64,000 nt of DNA, from positions 124,001-188,000 of the forward strand of contig NZ_FREX01000005.1 in assembly GCF_900143565.1 (NCBI RefSeq), written 5' to 3'. The notes beneath the pieces were generated by a model. It was not told the DNA's origin. It worked only from the letters and a program-made list of their open reading frames with translations, and searched no databases. Made by a program: the position numbers and the translations under genes. This document shows, in pieces, positions 8,941 through 17,157 of this stretch; the first letter of the stretch is position 1; every line of letters begins with the position of its first letter. The DNA comes from Pseudovibrio sp. Alg231-02. Lineage in GTDB: Bacteria; Pseudomonadota; Alphaproteobacteria; Rhizobiales; Stappiaceae.

Positions 8941-9492
8941 TTACCCGAGCTCTTTCATGAAATGAGCAAACGAAATGATGCCTTCTGGCCACGGCCCCTG
9001 ACCGCTCTCAGAATTGATATGGCCACTTTCACCAGCATCCTGCAAACGCGCATTCCAGAGCTTGGCAAGCTGCTCAGCACGCTCATAAGTGCAGTACGGA
9101 TCATTGCGGCTCGCCACAACCTTGGCATGGAACGGCAGCGGAGAGGTTGGAAACGGACCAAAGCTACGCAACTCAACAGGCACGCAAGAGCTGTCATCAA
9201 CATCTGCAGGCGCAACCAGATAAGCACCCTTCACCCAATTCTGGATGCGAGGCGCAGCATGAACCACTGCAGCAACACCAGCAGAGTGCGCAACAAGCAC
9301 CACCGGGCGCGTAGCTTCCTCGACCGCTTTCACAACAGCATTCACCCATTCCTCAAGGTCTGGCTTGCTCCAACTGCTCTGCTCAACGCGCCGACCAGTG
9401 GAGAATTTTGTTTCCCAACGGCTTTGCCAGTGGTTTGCGTCGGAGCCATGCAGGCCGGGGACAATGAGAATGTCCGCCTCAGAAATCTTCAT
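8941..9492 (-). CDS. RBBP9/YdeN-type serine hydrolase
   Basis: Compact alpha/beta-hydrolase of 183 residues (PF06821). Motifs are DILIVPGLHGSDANHWQ at the N-terminus, nucleophile elbow AHSAG, Asp in SRNDPYC and His in ESGHIN. ATG 9492 is chosen because TTGAGGAACC precedes it at the right distance; an earlier ATG at 9504 lies deeper in the upstream gene. The start overlaps the metallophosphoesterase 3' end by 14 bases, implying translational coupling. Substrate unknown. Confidence 0.85.
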   Translation of the reverse strand: MKISEADILIVPGLHGSDANHWQSRWETKFSTGRRVEQSSWSKPDLEEWVNAVVKAVEEATRPVVLVAHSAGVAAVVHAAPRIQNWVKGAYLVAPADVDDSSCVPVELRSFGPFPTSPLPFHAKVVASRNDPYCTYERAEQLAKLWNARLQDAGESGHINSESGQGPWPEGIISFAHFMKELG

Positions 9493-10279
9493 AAGGTTCC
9501 TCAATACGTGGTCGTGCTAAAAAGTCTGGCAGCTTAATAGGACGAAAATACCCAGTTTTCAAAGCGCCAGACCAATCTCCACGTTGATTACGCGCAGCTT
9601 TTCTACTGGCATGGTCCCAATCGTAGTTCACCATCCGCTCTTCAAAGGACCACCGTGTCCCAACACGGGTCACAATCATGTACCGCGCATGGGGGCTTCC
9701 AACTTCCATCGTATGTGCATGAGGCTTATCATCATCATAGGCTGGCAGCCCAACACTGCCTGCGTTCATCACGATTTGTCCGGTCGTTTCCAACCAGATG
9801 ACCCGAGGGATATGGGAGTGCCCACAAACAACCAGCGGTGAGGTTACATTTCCAACGTGCTCTAACACATATTCCGGCGATGCAATTTTGGTGTGATCCC
9901 CACAAAGTTCTTCAGTCAGATAAACATTATCAGCTGAGGGCGTCCCATGGCACAGGAACACATTCTCGACATGCTCCATTTGCGTTGGCAGTTGTTTCAG
10001 CCACGCTTTGGATTCGTCAGAAAGCAGCGAATAAGCATGTGTATCACTTAGCCCCATTTTGGATTGGATATGGTCCACCAAATGCCGGTCATGATTGCCG
10101 CGCACAGTCAGCCAGTTTTCCGCAATGAGGTACTGAGCCGTTTCCTCTGGCCACAACGGCCCCGAAACACAATCACCCAGATTAAACACCAGATCTGGTG
10201 ACTTCCGCTTTATGTCGCGATGAACAGCTTCCAGAGCAGGCAGGTTACCGTGAATGTCCGAGATAACCGCAATTCTCAT
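9479..10279 (-). CDS. calcineurin-like metallophosphoesterase
   Basis: A 266-residue phosphoesterase. Dinuclear-metal motifs occur in order: ISDIHGN (D, H), NLGDCVSGP (GD), RGNHDRH (GNHD), LCHGTP and GHSHIP. It resembles the YfcE/DUF2437-type stand-alone phosphodiesterases. ATG 10279 is preferred over 10285, as AGGAG lies 8 bases before it but only 2 before the other. It is the first gene of a pair with the serine hydrolase. Substrate unknown. Confidence 0.88.
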   Translation of the reverse strand: MRIAVISDIHGNLPALEAVHRDIKRKSPDLVFNLGDCVSGPLWPEETAQYLIAENWLTVRGNHDRHLVDHIQSKMGLSDTHAYSLLSDESKAWLKQLPTQMEHVENVFLCHGTPSADNVYLTEELCGDHTKIASPEYVLEHVGNVTSPLVVCGHSHIPRVIWLETTGQIVMNAGSVGLPAYDDDKPHAHTMEVGSPHARYMIVTRVGTRWSFEERMVNYDWDHASRKAARNQRGDWSGALKTGYFRPIKLPDFLARPRIEEPYEDF

Positions 10280-10333
10280 AGTCATGACTCCTGAACGGCA
10301 TTAGTCCCATTAAAACCAAGAAGGACCATGTTG

Positions 10334-10693
10334 TCAGCGAGGTTCGCCCAGCAATGTCAAAACATTGCCAAACGGATCATGAAAATGTGCAAGAACTCCG
10401 CCCCAAACCTGCTTTTCAGGCGGGCTGGTAAAGGCAACGCCTTTTTCACAAAGGCGTTCATAAGTATCGACAATGTCATCAACCTGAAGGGATGCACCAA
10501 GAAAACGACCAATGTATTCTTGGTCTTCCTCGTTGTGTGCTTGCTCGATGATGAGCTCTGCATTGTCGAGCTTGGCACCAAACGCGCCAAGCTCTGGCAT
10601 ATCCCAGTTAAGAGGAAGGCCAAGCGTTTCGGCATAAAACTCCCTGGCCTTTTCGATATCACTCACGAAAATCCGCAGACCATAAAGCTTCAT
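10334..10693 (-). CDS. VOC-superfamily (glyoxalase-like) protein
   Basis: A 119-residue single-module vicinal-oxygen-chelate protein with paired beta-alpha-beta-beta-beta units: KLYGLRIFVSDIEKAREFY and HDPFGNVLTLL. The terminal NVLTLL strand has the usual place for a metal Glu, but here Leu occupies it, so a metal site is uncertain. ATG 10693 has GGAGGGGAAG immediately upstream. It lies 29 bases downstream of purB and may be co-transcribed. Function unknown. Confidence 0.8.
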   Translation of the reverse strand: MKLYGLRIFVSDIEKAREFYAETLGLPLNWDMPELGAFGAKLDNAELIIEQAHNEEDQEYIGRFLGASLQVDDIVDTYERLCEKGVAFTSPPEKQVWGGVLAHFHDPFGNVLTLLGEPR

Positions 10694-10722
10694 CTTCCCC
10701 TCCACTGCTGTGCACGGGCGAC

Positions 10723-12051
10723 TTAGGCTTCGCCAAAGACCCGCTTGAAGATCACATCGACATTCTTGGTGTGGTAACCAAGGTCAAAGCGCTCACGAAT
10801 TTGCTCTTCAGAAAGATGCTTGCGAACGTCTTCATCCGCCAGCAATTCAGTCAGGAAGTCCACCTTCGCATCGCCAGAAACCTGATAGCTGTCCCAGACC
10901 TTCATCGCATTGCGCTGAACAAGACGATAGCTGTCTTCACGAGACGCACCAGCCTGTGTCAGTGCCAGCAAAATGCGCTGCGAGTGCACCAAACCACCAA
11001 GGCGATCCATGTTACCCATCATACGCTCTGGGTAAACCATCAGATTTTCCATAACGTTTGTCAGGCGCGCCAAAGCAAAGTCCAGCGTTACAGTCGCATC
11101 AGGACCGATCATACGCTCAACGGAAGAGTGCGAAATATCGCGCTCATGCCACAGTGCAACGTTCTCCATCGCTGGCAATGCGTAAGAGCGAACCATACGA
11201 GCTAGACCAGTCAGGTTCTCGGTCAGCACCGGGTTCCGCTTATGCGGCATCGCAGAAGAACCCTTCTGGCCTTTGGAGAAGAACTCCTCAACTTCCAGAA
11301 CTTCTGTGCGCTGCAAATGACGAACTTCAGTCGCCAGACGCTCAACGGAAGACGCAATCACACCCAGAACTGCGAAGAACATGGCATGACGGTCACGAGG
11401 AACAACCTGCGTAGACACCGGCTCAGCACCAAGGCCCAGCTTCTCAGCAACGTGCTCTTCAACACGCGGGTCAATGTTTGCAAATGTGCCAACTGCACCG
11501 GAAATAGCACAGGTCGCGATCTCTTCACGAGCCAGTTCAAGACGCTTCTTACAACGGTCAAACTCAGCATACGCCTGCGCCATCTTCAGACCAAAGGTCA
11601 CTGGCTCAGCATGAATGCCGTGGGAACGACCAATGGTCACTGTGTCTTTGTGCTCGTAAGCACGGCGCTTCAAAGCAGCCAGCAGCTTGTCCATGTCGGC
11701 TAGCAGAAGGTCTGCAGCGCGAACCAGCTGAACGTTGAAACAGGTGTCCAGAACGTCAGAAGAGGTCATGCCCTGGTGCACGAAGCGTGCTTCCGGACCA
11801 ACGATTTCAGCAAGATGCGTCAGGAACGCAATTACATCGTGCTTGGTTTCACGCTCGATCTCATCAATCCGCGCAATGTCGAAGGTAGCTGGACCACCTT
11901 TCTCCCAAATCTTCTCAGCAGATTCTTTTGGGATCACACCCAGCTCTGCCAGAGCATCACAAGCATGAGCTTCAATCTCAAACCAGATGCGGAATTTCGT
12001 TTCAGGAGACCAAATAGCGACCATGTCAGGACGCGAATAGCGCGGGATCAT
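10723..12051 (-). CDS. purB: adenylosuccinate lyase
   Basis: A 442-residue fumarase/aspartase-superfamily enzyme that cleaves adenylosuccinate to AMP and fumarate, and SAICAR to AICAR, in purine synthesis. It starts MIPRYSRPDMVAIWSPETK, as in alphaproteobacterial PurB. The superfamily signature SSAMPHKRNP is present, with the catalytic flexible-loop Ser and the TSSDVLDTC and GRSHGIHAEPVTFG histidine segments. GAGGACTGGC precedes the ATG. Confidence 0.97.
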   Translation of the reverse strand: MIPRYSRPDMVAIWSPETKFRIWFEIEAHACDALAELGVIPKESAEKIWEKGGPATFDIARIDEIERETKHDVIAFLTHLAEIVGPEARFVHQGMTSSDVLDTCFNVQLVRAADLLLADMDKLLAALKRRAYEHKDTVTIGRSHGIHAEPVTFGLKMAQAYAEFDRCKKRLELAREEIATCAISGAVGTFANIDPRVEEHVAEKLGLGAEPVSTQVVPRDRHAMFFAVLGVIASSVERLATEVRHLQRTEVLEVEEFFSKGQKGSSAMPHKRNPVLTENLTGLARMVRSYALPAMENVALWHERDISHSSVERMIGPDATVTLDFALARLTNVMENLMVYPERMMGNMDRLGGLVHSQRILLALTQAGASREDSYRLVQRNAMKVWDSYQVSGDAKVDFLTELLADEDVRKHLSEEQIRERFDLGYHTKNVDVIFKRVFGEA

Positions 12052-12383
12052 GCCAGTCCTCGTATGCGTTACAATTCTGTCGCAGGATGTAGCAGGACAG
12101 GCTCCCTAGAACAATGCCAGAAAGCTCCGGCAATGCCGAAAAACGCGTTTTTTAGAGAATTCAACGTTGCTATGCGCACTATGAATATTTCTTCATCGCC
12201 CGAAAAAAGAACCCGCAATTTTCAGTCAACTTGTCTGCAACGAAACACAATCAAATCCAGAATGGAAATCCCCCTTGGGTGGCATCTGTTGCATACTAAT
12301 TTATGACCAACTTGAGCTCTGCAAAACTTTCCTTATGCTGAGCATCTAAGACGTTTCAAAGTGGTTCTTGAGGGGGAAGTCAC
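12052..12383. other. intergenic spacer between purB and the VOC gene
   Basis: No coding frame with a believable start or codon pattern was seen. It must hold the divergent promoters of purB and the VOC gene. A possible sigma-70 promoter for the latter is listed separately. Confidence 0.6.
12312..12339 (+). promoter_or_regulatory. possible sigma-70 promoter of the VOC gene
   Basis: TTGAGC (12312-12317) and TATGCT (12334-12339) are separated by 16 bases, 45 bases before the start codon. This is a match by eye to the -35/-10 consensus and weak on its own. Confidence 0.35.
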
Positions 12384-12761
12384 ATGCAACTGGGTGCATT
12401 TTCAATCAGCCTGACGGTTAAGGACATCAAAGCATCAATCTCGTTCTATCAAAAGCTCGGCTTCGCATGCGATCCCGGTTGTGATGGTACAGATGGCTGG
12501 GCGATCATGAAAAATGGCGAGACAATCATCGGGCTGTTTCAGGGAATGTTAGAAAAGAACATGCTCACGTTCAATCCAGGATGGGATCAGGAAGCACAAG
12601 CCCTCGATAAGTTCCTCGATGTGAGGGAACTCCAAAAGCGCTTGAAAGCTGATGGCATTGAAGTTCACGGACAAGAAGCAGACGAGACCACATCTGGTCC
12701 GGCAAGCTTCACTGTGATTGATCCGGATGGAAACCCTATCCTGATAGACCAACACCGCTAG
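12384..12761 (+). CDS. VOC-family (bleomycin resistance-like) protein
   Basis: A 125-residue vicinal-oxygen-chelate protein: SISLTVKDIKASISFYQKLGF at the N-terminus and VIDPDGNPILIDQHR at the C-terminus. The ATG follows TTGAGGGGGAAGTCAC, a good ribosome-binding site. Family members include metal-dependent dioxygenases, epimerases and antibiotic-binding proteins. The substrate cannot be told from sequence. Confidence 0.85.
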   Translation: MQLGAFSISLTVKDIKASISFYQKLGFACDPGCDGTDGWAIMKNGETIIGLFQGMLEKNMLTFNPGWDQEAQALDKFLDVRELQKRLKADGIEVHGQEADETTSGPASFTVIDPDGNPILIDQHR

Positions 12762-13127
12762 TGGGCAAAGGGTCAGCAGCAAACAAGAGAGCCAGCAAAG
12801 TCATATTATAACTCCGACAAACGTTGAGCTTCAGTAAGCTACTCAGTTCCCTCTACACTCCTCTCAATAATCCAGTGAGGTTTGTGAGTGACTGTGCCTT
12901 CAAGTGAATTAGCCAATACCAGAGCCTGTTACCTGGAGTCCGACACCCCGGACAGGCAAGCGCATTTCATCGAAAGTACATTCTTCCTCCGCGTCGATGG
13001 AACTCTCTCGGCCCAAAGCAAGGGCAATTTCGCCTCTCCCCATGCTTCGCTGCGGTTCGAATATAACGCATTAAGACTTGGCATAATCGCCACCTGACAC
13101 ATTCAAATAGACATTTTCGGAGATAAA
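12762..13127. other. intergenic region without a supported gene
   Basis: A 69-codon frame (12888-13097, +) is open, but it has no ribosome-binding site, no recognisable domain and poor codon character. I see no hairpin or repeat of note. Confidence 0.5.
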
Positions 13128-13583
13128 ATGAGTGAGTTTACGCCTCGATTTGCAGGCTATGAAAAGAAAGTAAGAGATAGCTTTGCCCGCCAGCCAGCCA
13201 TGGCCTCATTGGGTATTGAGATTGCCAGAGTAGAACCCGGCATCGTCGAGCTGATCATGCCGTACAACAAAGATTTTACCCAGCAACACGGCTTCCTCCA
13301 TGCTGGCATCGTCACCACAGCCCTCGACAGCGCAGCCGGATACGCAGCTTTCTCTCTAATGGATGAAGATGCTGCTGTACTTACTATCGAACTCAAAACC
13401 AATCTGATGAACCCTGCTGCAGGTGAGTATTTTGTATTCCGCGCAAAGGTCGAGAAACCAGGCCGCACAATCACCTTCGTCAACGCCACCGCCTACGCAA
13501 TTAAGGACGGCAGTGAAAAGAAAGTCGCCACCCTATCAGGCACCATGATGTCCGTCCGCGGCAGAGCCGACGTTCAACAGTAG
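13128..13583 (+). CDS. PaaI-family hotdog thioesterase
   Basis: A 151-residue single-hotdog protein. HGFLHAGIVTTALDSAAGYAA (about 59-79) is the PaaI/YbgC-like motif, with the HGG-like HAG oxyanion site and the catalytic Asp on the helix. Family enzymes hydrolyse acyl- or aryl-CoA thioesters. Preceded by GGAGATAAA. There is no phenylacetate pathway nearby, though a distant PaaK-like ligase is at 60.3 kb, so the substrate is open. Confidence 0.85.
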   Translation: MSEFTPRFAGYEKKVRDSFARQPAMASLGIEIARVEPGIVELIMPYNKDFTQQHGFLHAGIVTTALDSAAGYAAFSLMDEDAAVLTIELKTNLMNPAAGEYFVFRAKVEKPGRTITFVNATAYAIKDGSEKKVATLSGTMMSVRGRADVQQ

Positions 13584-13637
13584 ATCAGTGAGGCGAGAGC
13601 GGGCTGATCTCGCCGAGCAGGCTCCTGATGCTCTGAG

Positions 13638-14249
13638 TTATTTATTCACGCGCAAAACAAGTGAAGGTGCCATGCTTCCCTGCGCACCTGAAACAAAGCT
13701 GACTCCAGCGACATCAAATAGTTGCTTTCCATCGGAGGCTGTCTCTAACTCATTGATCCAGCTGGTTCGATTGACGCCTCCAGAAATCCTTACGCTCTTT
13801 GAGAAAGAACCCGCATCTCTTTTATAGTCATCAAAGACATAGCTTTTAATTTTATCGTCAAAAAACCTGACAGAGCCGTATTTCATACTTGTAGCAAAAT
13901 AACATGTCGGAGAAGCCTCAGTTGCATCTGCTGACTTATACTCTCCAAGAACAAGCACACTGTCGCCATTTCGAGAGCGATACGCTTTCGTAGTCTTACG
14001 ATTAAAATTCCGGCTCTCAGCGATCGAAACCAATGGGAGATCACCACCTGAAGAGGAATTCACCTTCCAGCCTTTGGCCTTAAGGTATCTTTCTCGTTCT
14101 TTCGCATTCGAAGAAATACATGCTTTTTCAAAAAGCCCCCATATTTGCAAGTCAGATTCTGAAGCCGCGATATCAGATTGGAGTCCACCTCCACACGCAC
14201 TTAAAACCACAGTGACAATTAATGCTCCAAAACTTCTCACTATCGACAT
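13638..14249 (-). CDS. lipoprotein of unknown function (second of a tandem pair)
   Basis: A 203-residue predicted lipoprotein from ATG 14249 (GCGGAGAACCTC upstream; a start at 14267 lacks one). The signal peptide ends in LSAC at about residue 19. The mature part is Ser/Lys-rich with paired cysteines (ACISS and PTCYF). I recognise no domain. It is 37 bases downstream of another orphan lipoprotein on the same strand, so the two probably form an operon. Confidence 0.75.
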   Translation of the reverse strand: MSIVRSFGALIVTVVLSACGGGLQSDIAASESDLQIWGLFEKACISSNAKERERYLKAKGWKVNSSSGGDLPLVSIAESRNFNRKTTKAYRSRNGDSVLVLGEYKSADATEASPTCYFATSMKYGSVRFFDDKIKSYVFDDYKRDAGSFSKSVRISGGVNRTSWINELETASDGKQLFDVAGVSFVSGAQGSMAPSLVLRVNK

Positions 14250-14285
14250 GAGGTTCTCCGCTCTCAAAATACCAATGCGGCTACT

Positions 14286-14912
14286 TCATTTGACCTGACA
14301 AGTCGTTTCGGAACCTTTCCAGAACCCATGACTTATCGTGTCGCATTTGACGGGCACTTTCTGCGCAACCCCTACTTTCAACACATCAGCCTTTTTGCCA
14401 AATGCTTGTCGCATGCCTGCCTCAACTGTTTTTTTCAGACCTGCTGCACTATGTCGGTTCTCCCATCCAAAAGGGATCACGGTTACTGTGCCCGGTGCAA
14501 AGTCACCCACATATGTCGCATCTTCCAGCCTTAGTACGCGTTTTCGTTGCCCATACGCATTCCCAGAGCTTCCATAAACAAATGCGTATTTTCCAGAGCG
14601 GGTATTCTGTGAATTGATGATTAAAAAATGCTCATTTTTGTACTTAAAGACAACTCGAGGACTGCCGAAAAAACTGACGAATAATTTGTTATTATTGCTG
14701 TTTTTGTCGCTCTGACAATCTTCAAACCGACCTTCAGTGTCTACTTTACAAAACACAGCTGACTTATCTAGCTCCACGCTGCCAAAGCGCCACACAATAT
14801 AGTTCTTATTTGGATCAATCGGAAAACCATCTAACTGCCATTGAAAGCTGGAGAAGGTGCCACAAGCTCCTACAAGAAGCGTAAGGATAATCATTCCAAA
14901 CCATTTGCGCAT
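14286..14912 (-). CDS. lipoprotein of unknown function (first of a tandem pair)
   Basis: A 208-residue predicted lipoprotein with lipobox LVGAC at about residues 13-17. Four further cysteines (VFCKVD, EDCQSD, VKCDTI and the terminal TTCQVK) could form disulphides. No known domain recognised. GGGGCGGA lies 5 bases upstream of the ATG. Base composition is more A+T-rich than the neighbouring housekeeping genes, so recent acquisition is possible. Confidence 0.75.
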   Translation of the reverse strand: MRKWFGMIILTLLVGACGTFSSFQWQLDGFPIDPNKNYIVWRFGSVELDKSAVFCKVDTEGRFEDCQSDKNSNNNKLFVSFFGSPRVVFKYKNEHFLIINSQNTRSGKYAFVYGSSGNAYGQRKRVLRLEDATYVGDFAPGTVTVIPFGWENRHSAAGLKKTVEAGMRQAFGKKADVLKVGVAQKVPVKCDTISHGFWKGSETTCQVK

Positions 14913-15028
14913 ATTCCGCCCCTGACATCATCAGTATGGCTTCACTGTAAATGCAAATGCTGTTAGCTAGTGCCTATGATTTCTGATGGAAAAGATCACT
15001 TAGCTTGGGAAAACGTCCTTATCCCCCC

Positions 15029-15058
15029 CAAAAAAAGGCGAGAGCCAAAGCCCCCGCC
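15029..15058 (-). terminator. intrinsic terminator of pepF
   Basis: On the minus strand a 9-bp stem with two G-T pairs (15058-15050 with 15045-15037) carries a TTTG loop and is followed by seven T residues. It lies 24 bases after the pepF stop. Confidence 0.8.
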
Positions 15059-15081
15059 TCCTAATTCAAACTAGATAGACC

Positions 15082-16929
15082 TTACGCCTTATCCATCTCT
15101 TCCAGCTCATCAATGAAACGCTCGATCACAGCCAGACCTTTCTGCCAGAAGGCCGGGTCGGTTGCATCCAGGCCAAATGGCGCCAGCAGTTCACTGTGGT
15201 GCTTGGTGCCGCCCGCTTTCAGCAGATCGAAATACTTCTGCTGGAAGCCATCCTCAGCTTCTTCGTAAACCGCATAGAGCGAGTTCACGAGGCAATCACC
15301 GAAGGCATAGGCGTAAACATAGAACGGCGAATGGATGAAGTGCGGAATGTAGGTCCAGAAGTTCTCATAGCCACCTTCCAGATCAATCGCTTCACCGAGA
15401 CTTTCTTCCTGAACACCCATCCAGATCGCAGAGATCTGCTCAGCGGTCAGCTCGCCTTCCTTACGCAGTTCATGCAACTGACGTTCAAAGGTATAGAACG
15501 CAATCTGGCGCACAACCGTGTTCAGCATGTCTTCCACTTTGGCAGCCAGCATGATCTGCCGTTTTTCAGATGTCTCAGCCTTTGCAAGCAGGTCCTTGAA
15601 AGTCAGCATCTCACCAAACACGGAAGCGGTCTCAGCCAGTGTCAGCGGGGTCGGTGCCATCAGCGCACCATTTGGCGCTGCAAGAACCTGATGAACCCCA
15701 TGTCCAAGCTCATGCGCCAGTGTCATCACATCGCGAATTTTGCCCTGATAGTTGATCAGCACAAACGGGTGTGCGCTTGGCACGGTTGGGTGAGAAAACG
15801 CACCTGGTGACTTCCCCGGACGGGAGGCAGCATCAATCCAGTTTTTATCGAAGAACTGCCCTGCAATTTCAGAAAGCTCCGGCGAGAATTTCGCATAAGC
15901 GTCCAGAACCGTGCCTTTTGCTTCATCCCATGGAATATCGCGCGTATCAGCTTGTGGCAATGGCGCGTTACGATCCCAGAAGTTCATCTTCTCAACGCCA
16001 AGCCACTTTGCTTTCATTGCATAGTAACGATGCGACAAACGCGGATAAGCAGCACGGACTGCATCAACCAGCGCATCAACAACTTCACGCTCAACACGGT
16101 TGGCAAGGTGGCGGCTGTCAGCAATATCATCAAAGTTATGCCAGCGGTCGTAAGTATCTTTATCTTTCGCCAGCGTGTTCATGATCAGCGTAAAGATGCT
16201 CAGATTTTTGCCGAACGTTTTCGCAAGCGCTTCAGCAGCCTTCTTGCGCATGTCCCCATCAGGTCCTTGCAGCAAGTTCAAGGTCTGCTCAATGGAAAGC
16301 TCGTCACCATCAATCTCATAACGAGAACCAGAAATTGTCTCATCAAACAACCGGTTCCAAGCGGCAGCACCGGTCACGTGCTTTTCATGAAACAGTTGCT
16401 CAATTTCCTCACTGCGCTCATGCGGGCGTTCTTTGCGCAGGTCTTCCAGCCAGGGGCGATAATACGCTAACTTTTCAGAGTTCAGCGCTTTTCCCAGAAC
16501 CTCGTCTTCAATCTTGTTCATCTCAAGCGAGAAGAACAGCATGTGAAGGCTCGCAGTCGTCAGCTTTTCCTGCACATCGCCATAAAACTTCTGACGAGCT
16601 GGATCTGTTGTGATGCTGGTGTAAGCCAGACCGGCAAAAGAGCCGATACGCCCCATCAGATCTTCAAGTTCCTCATAACGACGCACAATTTCGGCGAGCT
16701 CATCGCCAGAACGTGTTGCAATTTCAGCAAGCTTGCCTTTGCAGTCTGCTTCAAACTGCTCCGCCAGTTCTTTCGCACGCGCCATATCCTGATCAATCGC
16801 AGGATCATCAATAGAGCTGTAAAAAACTGAAAGGTCCCACTCCGGCAGTTCACCAAGGGCAGAGCCTGCCGTGGCTGCATCAGCGCTTTGATAGGTGATG
16901 GAAAATGGAGTGACGTGCTTGAGTGTCAT
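15082..16929 (-). CDS. pepF: oligoendopeptidase F family metallopeptidase (M3)
   Basis: A 615-residue cytoplasmic zinc peptidase that degrades short peptides. The zinc motif HELGHGVHQ lies at about residue 404, and the third ligand Glu is in LAETASVFGEM about 26 residues later. The C-terminal substrate-binding segment YAYAFG is present. Length and start (MTLKHVTPF) are typical of the alphaproteobacterial PepF subgroup. A terminator follows; the gene appears monocistronic. Confidence 0.93.
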   Translation of the reverse strand: MTLKHVTPFSITYQSADAATAGSALGELPEWDLSVFYSSIDDPAIDQDMARAKELAEQFEADCKGKLAEIATRSGDELAEIVRRYEELEDLMGRIGSFAGLAYTSITTDPARQKFYGDVQEKLTTASLHMLFFSLEMNKIEDEVLGKALNSEKLAYYRPWLEDLRKERPHERSEEIEQLFHEKHVTGAAAWNRLFDETISGSRYEIDGDELSIEQTLNLLQGPDGDMRKKAAEALAKTFGKNLSIFTLIMNTLAKDKDTYDRWHNFDDIADSRHLANRVEREVVDALVDAVRAAYPRLSHRYYAMKAKWLGVEKMNFWDRNAPLPQADTRDIPWDEAKGTVLDAYAKFSPELSEIAGQFFDKNWIDAASRPGKSPGAFSHPTVPSAHPFVLINYQGKIRDVMTLAHELGHGVHQVLAAPNGALMAPTPLTLAETASVFGEMLTFKDLLAKAETSEKRQIMLAAKVEDMLNTVVRQIAFYTFERQLHELRKEGELTAEQISAIWMGVQEESLGEAIDLEGGYENFWTYIPHFIHSPFYVYAYAFGDCLVNSLYAVYEEAEDGFQQKYFDLLKAGGTKHHSELLAPFGLDATDPAFWQKGLAVIERFIDELEEMDKA

Positions 16930-17157
16930 ATGAGCGTCCGATTATGGGATGGCATTGCGCCAGAAAAGAAACCTGAGGTCTGCAAAACAAGTTCTGCAGT
17001 ACACCGTTTTAATATGCGTCCAATCCTTACACATGCAATGGCGTCTTTTAACAAGATCCCCAAAATGAAGTGGGCAATTTGTTTACCAAATTAGGTGCAG
17101 GATGACCTGAATTGGCACACTATGCATTACTGCCCAATCGATTTGAAGGGATTTCCC

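Noticed and set aside
12888..13097. Small plus-strand frame of 69 codons
   Set aside because: No ribosome-binding site, no domain, and low-quality codon pattern; probably chance.
17113..17130. Possible sigma-54 promoter TGGCAC...TGCA before the NtrC-family gene
   Set aside because: The spacing between the -24 and -12 elements is two bases too short and the -12 GC is misplaced.
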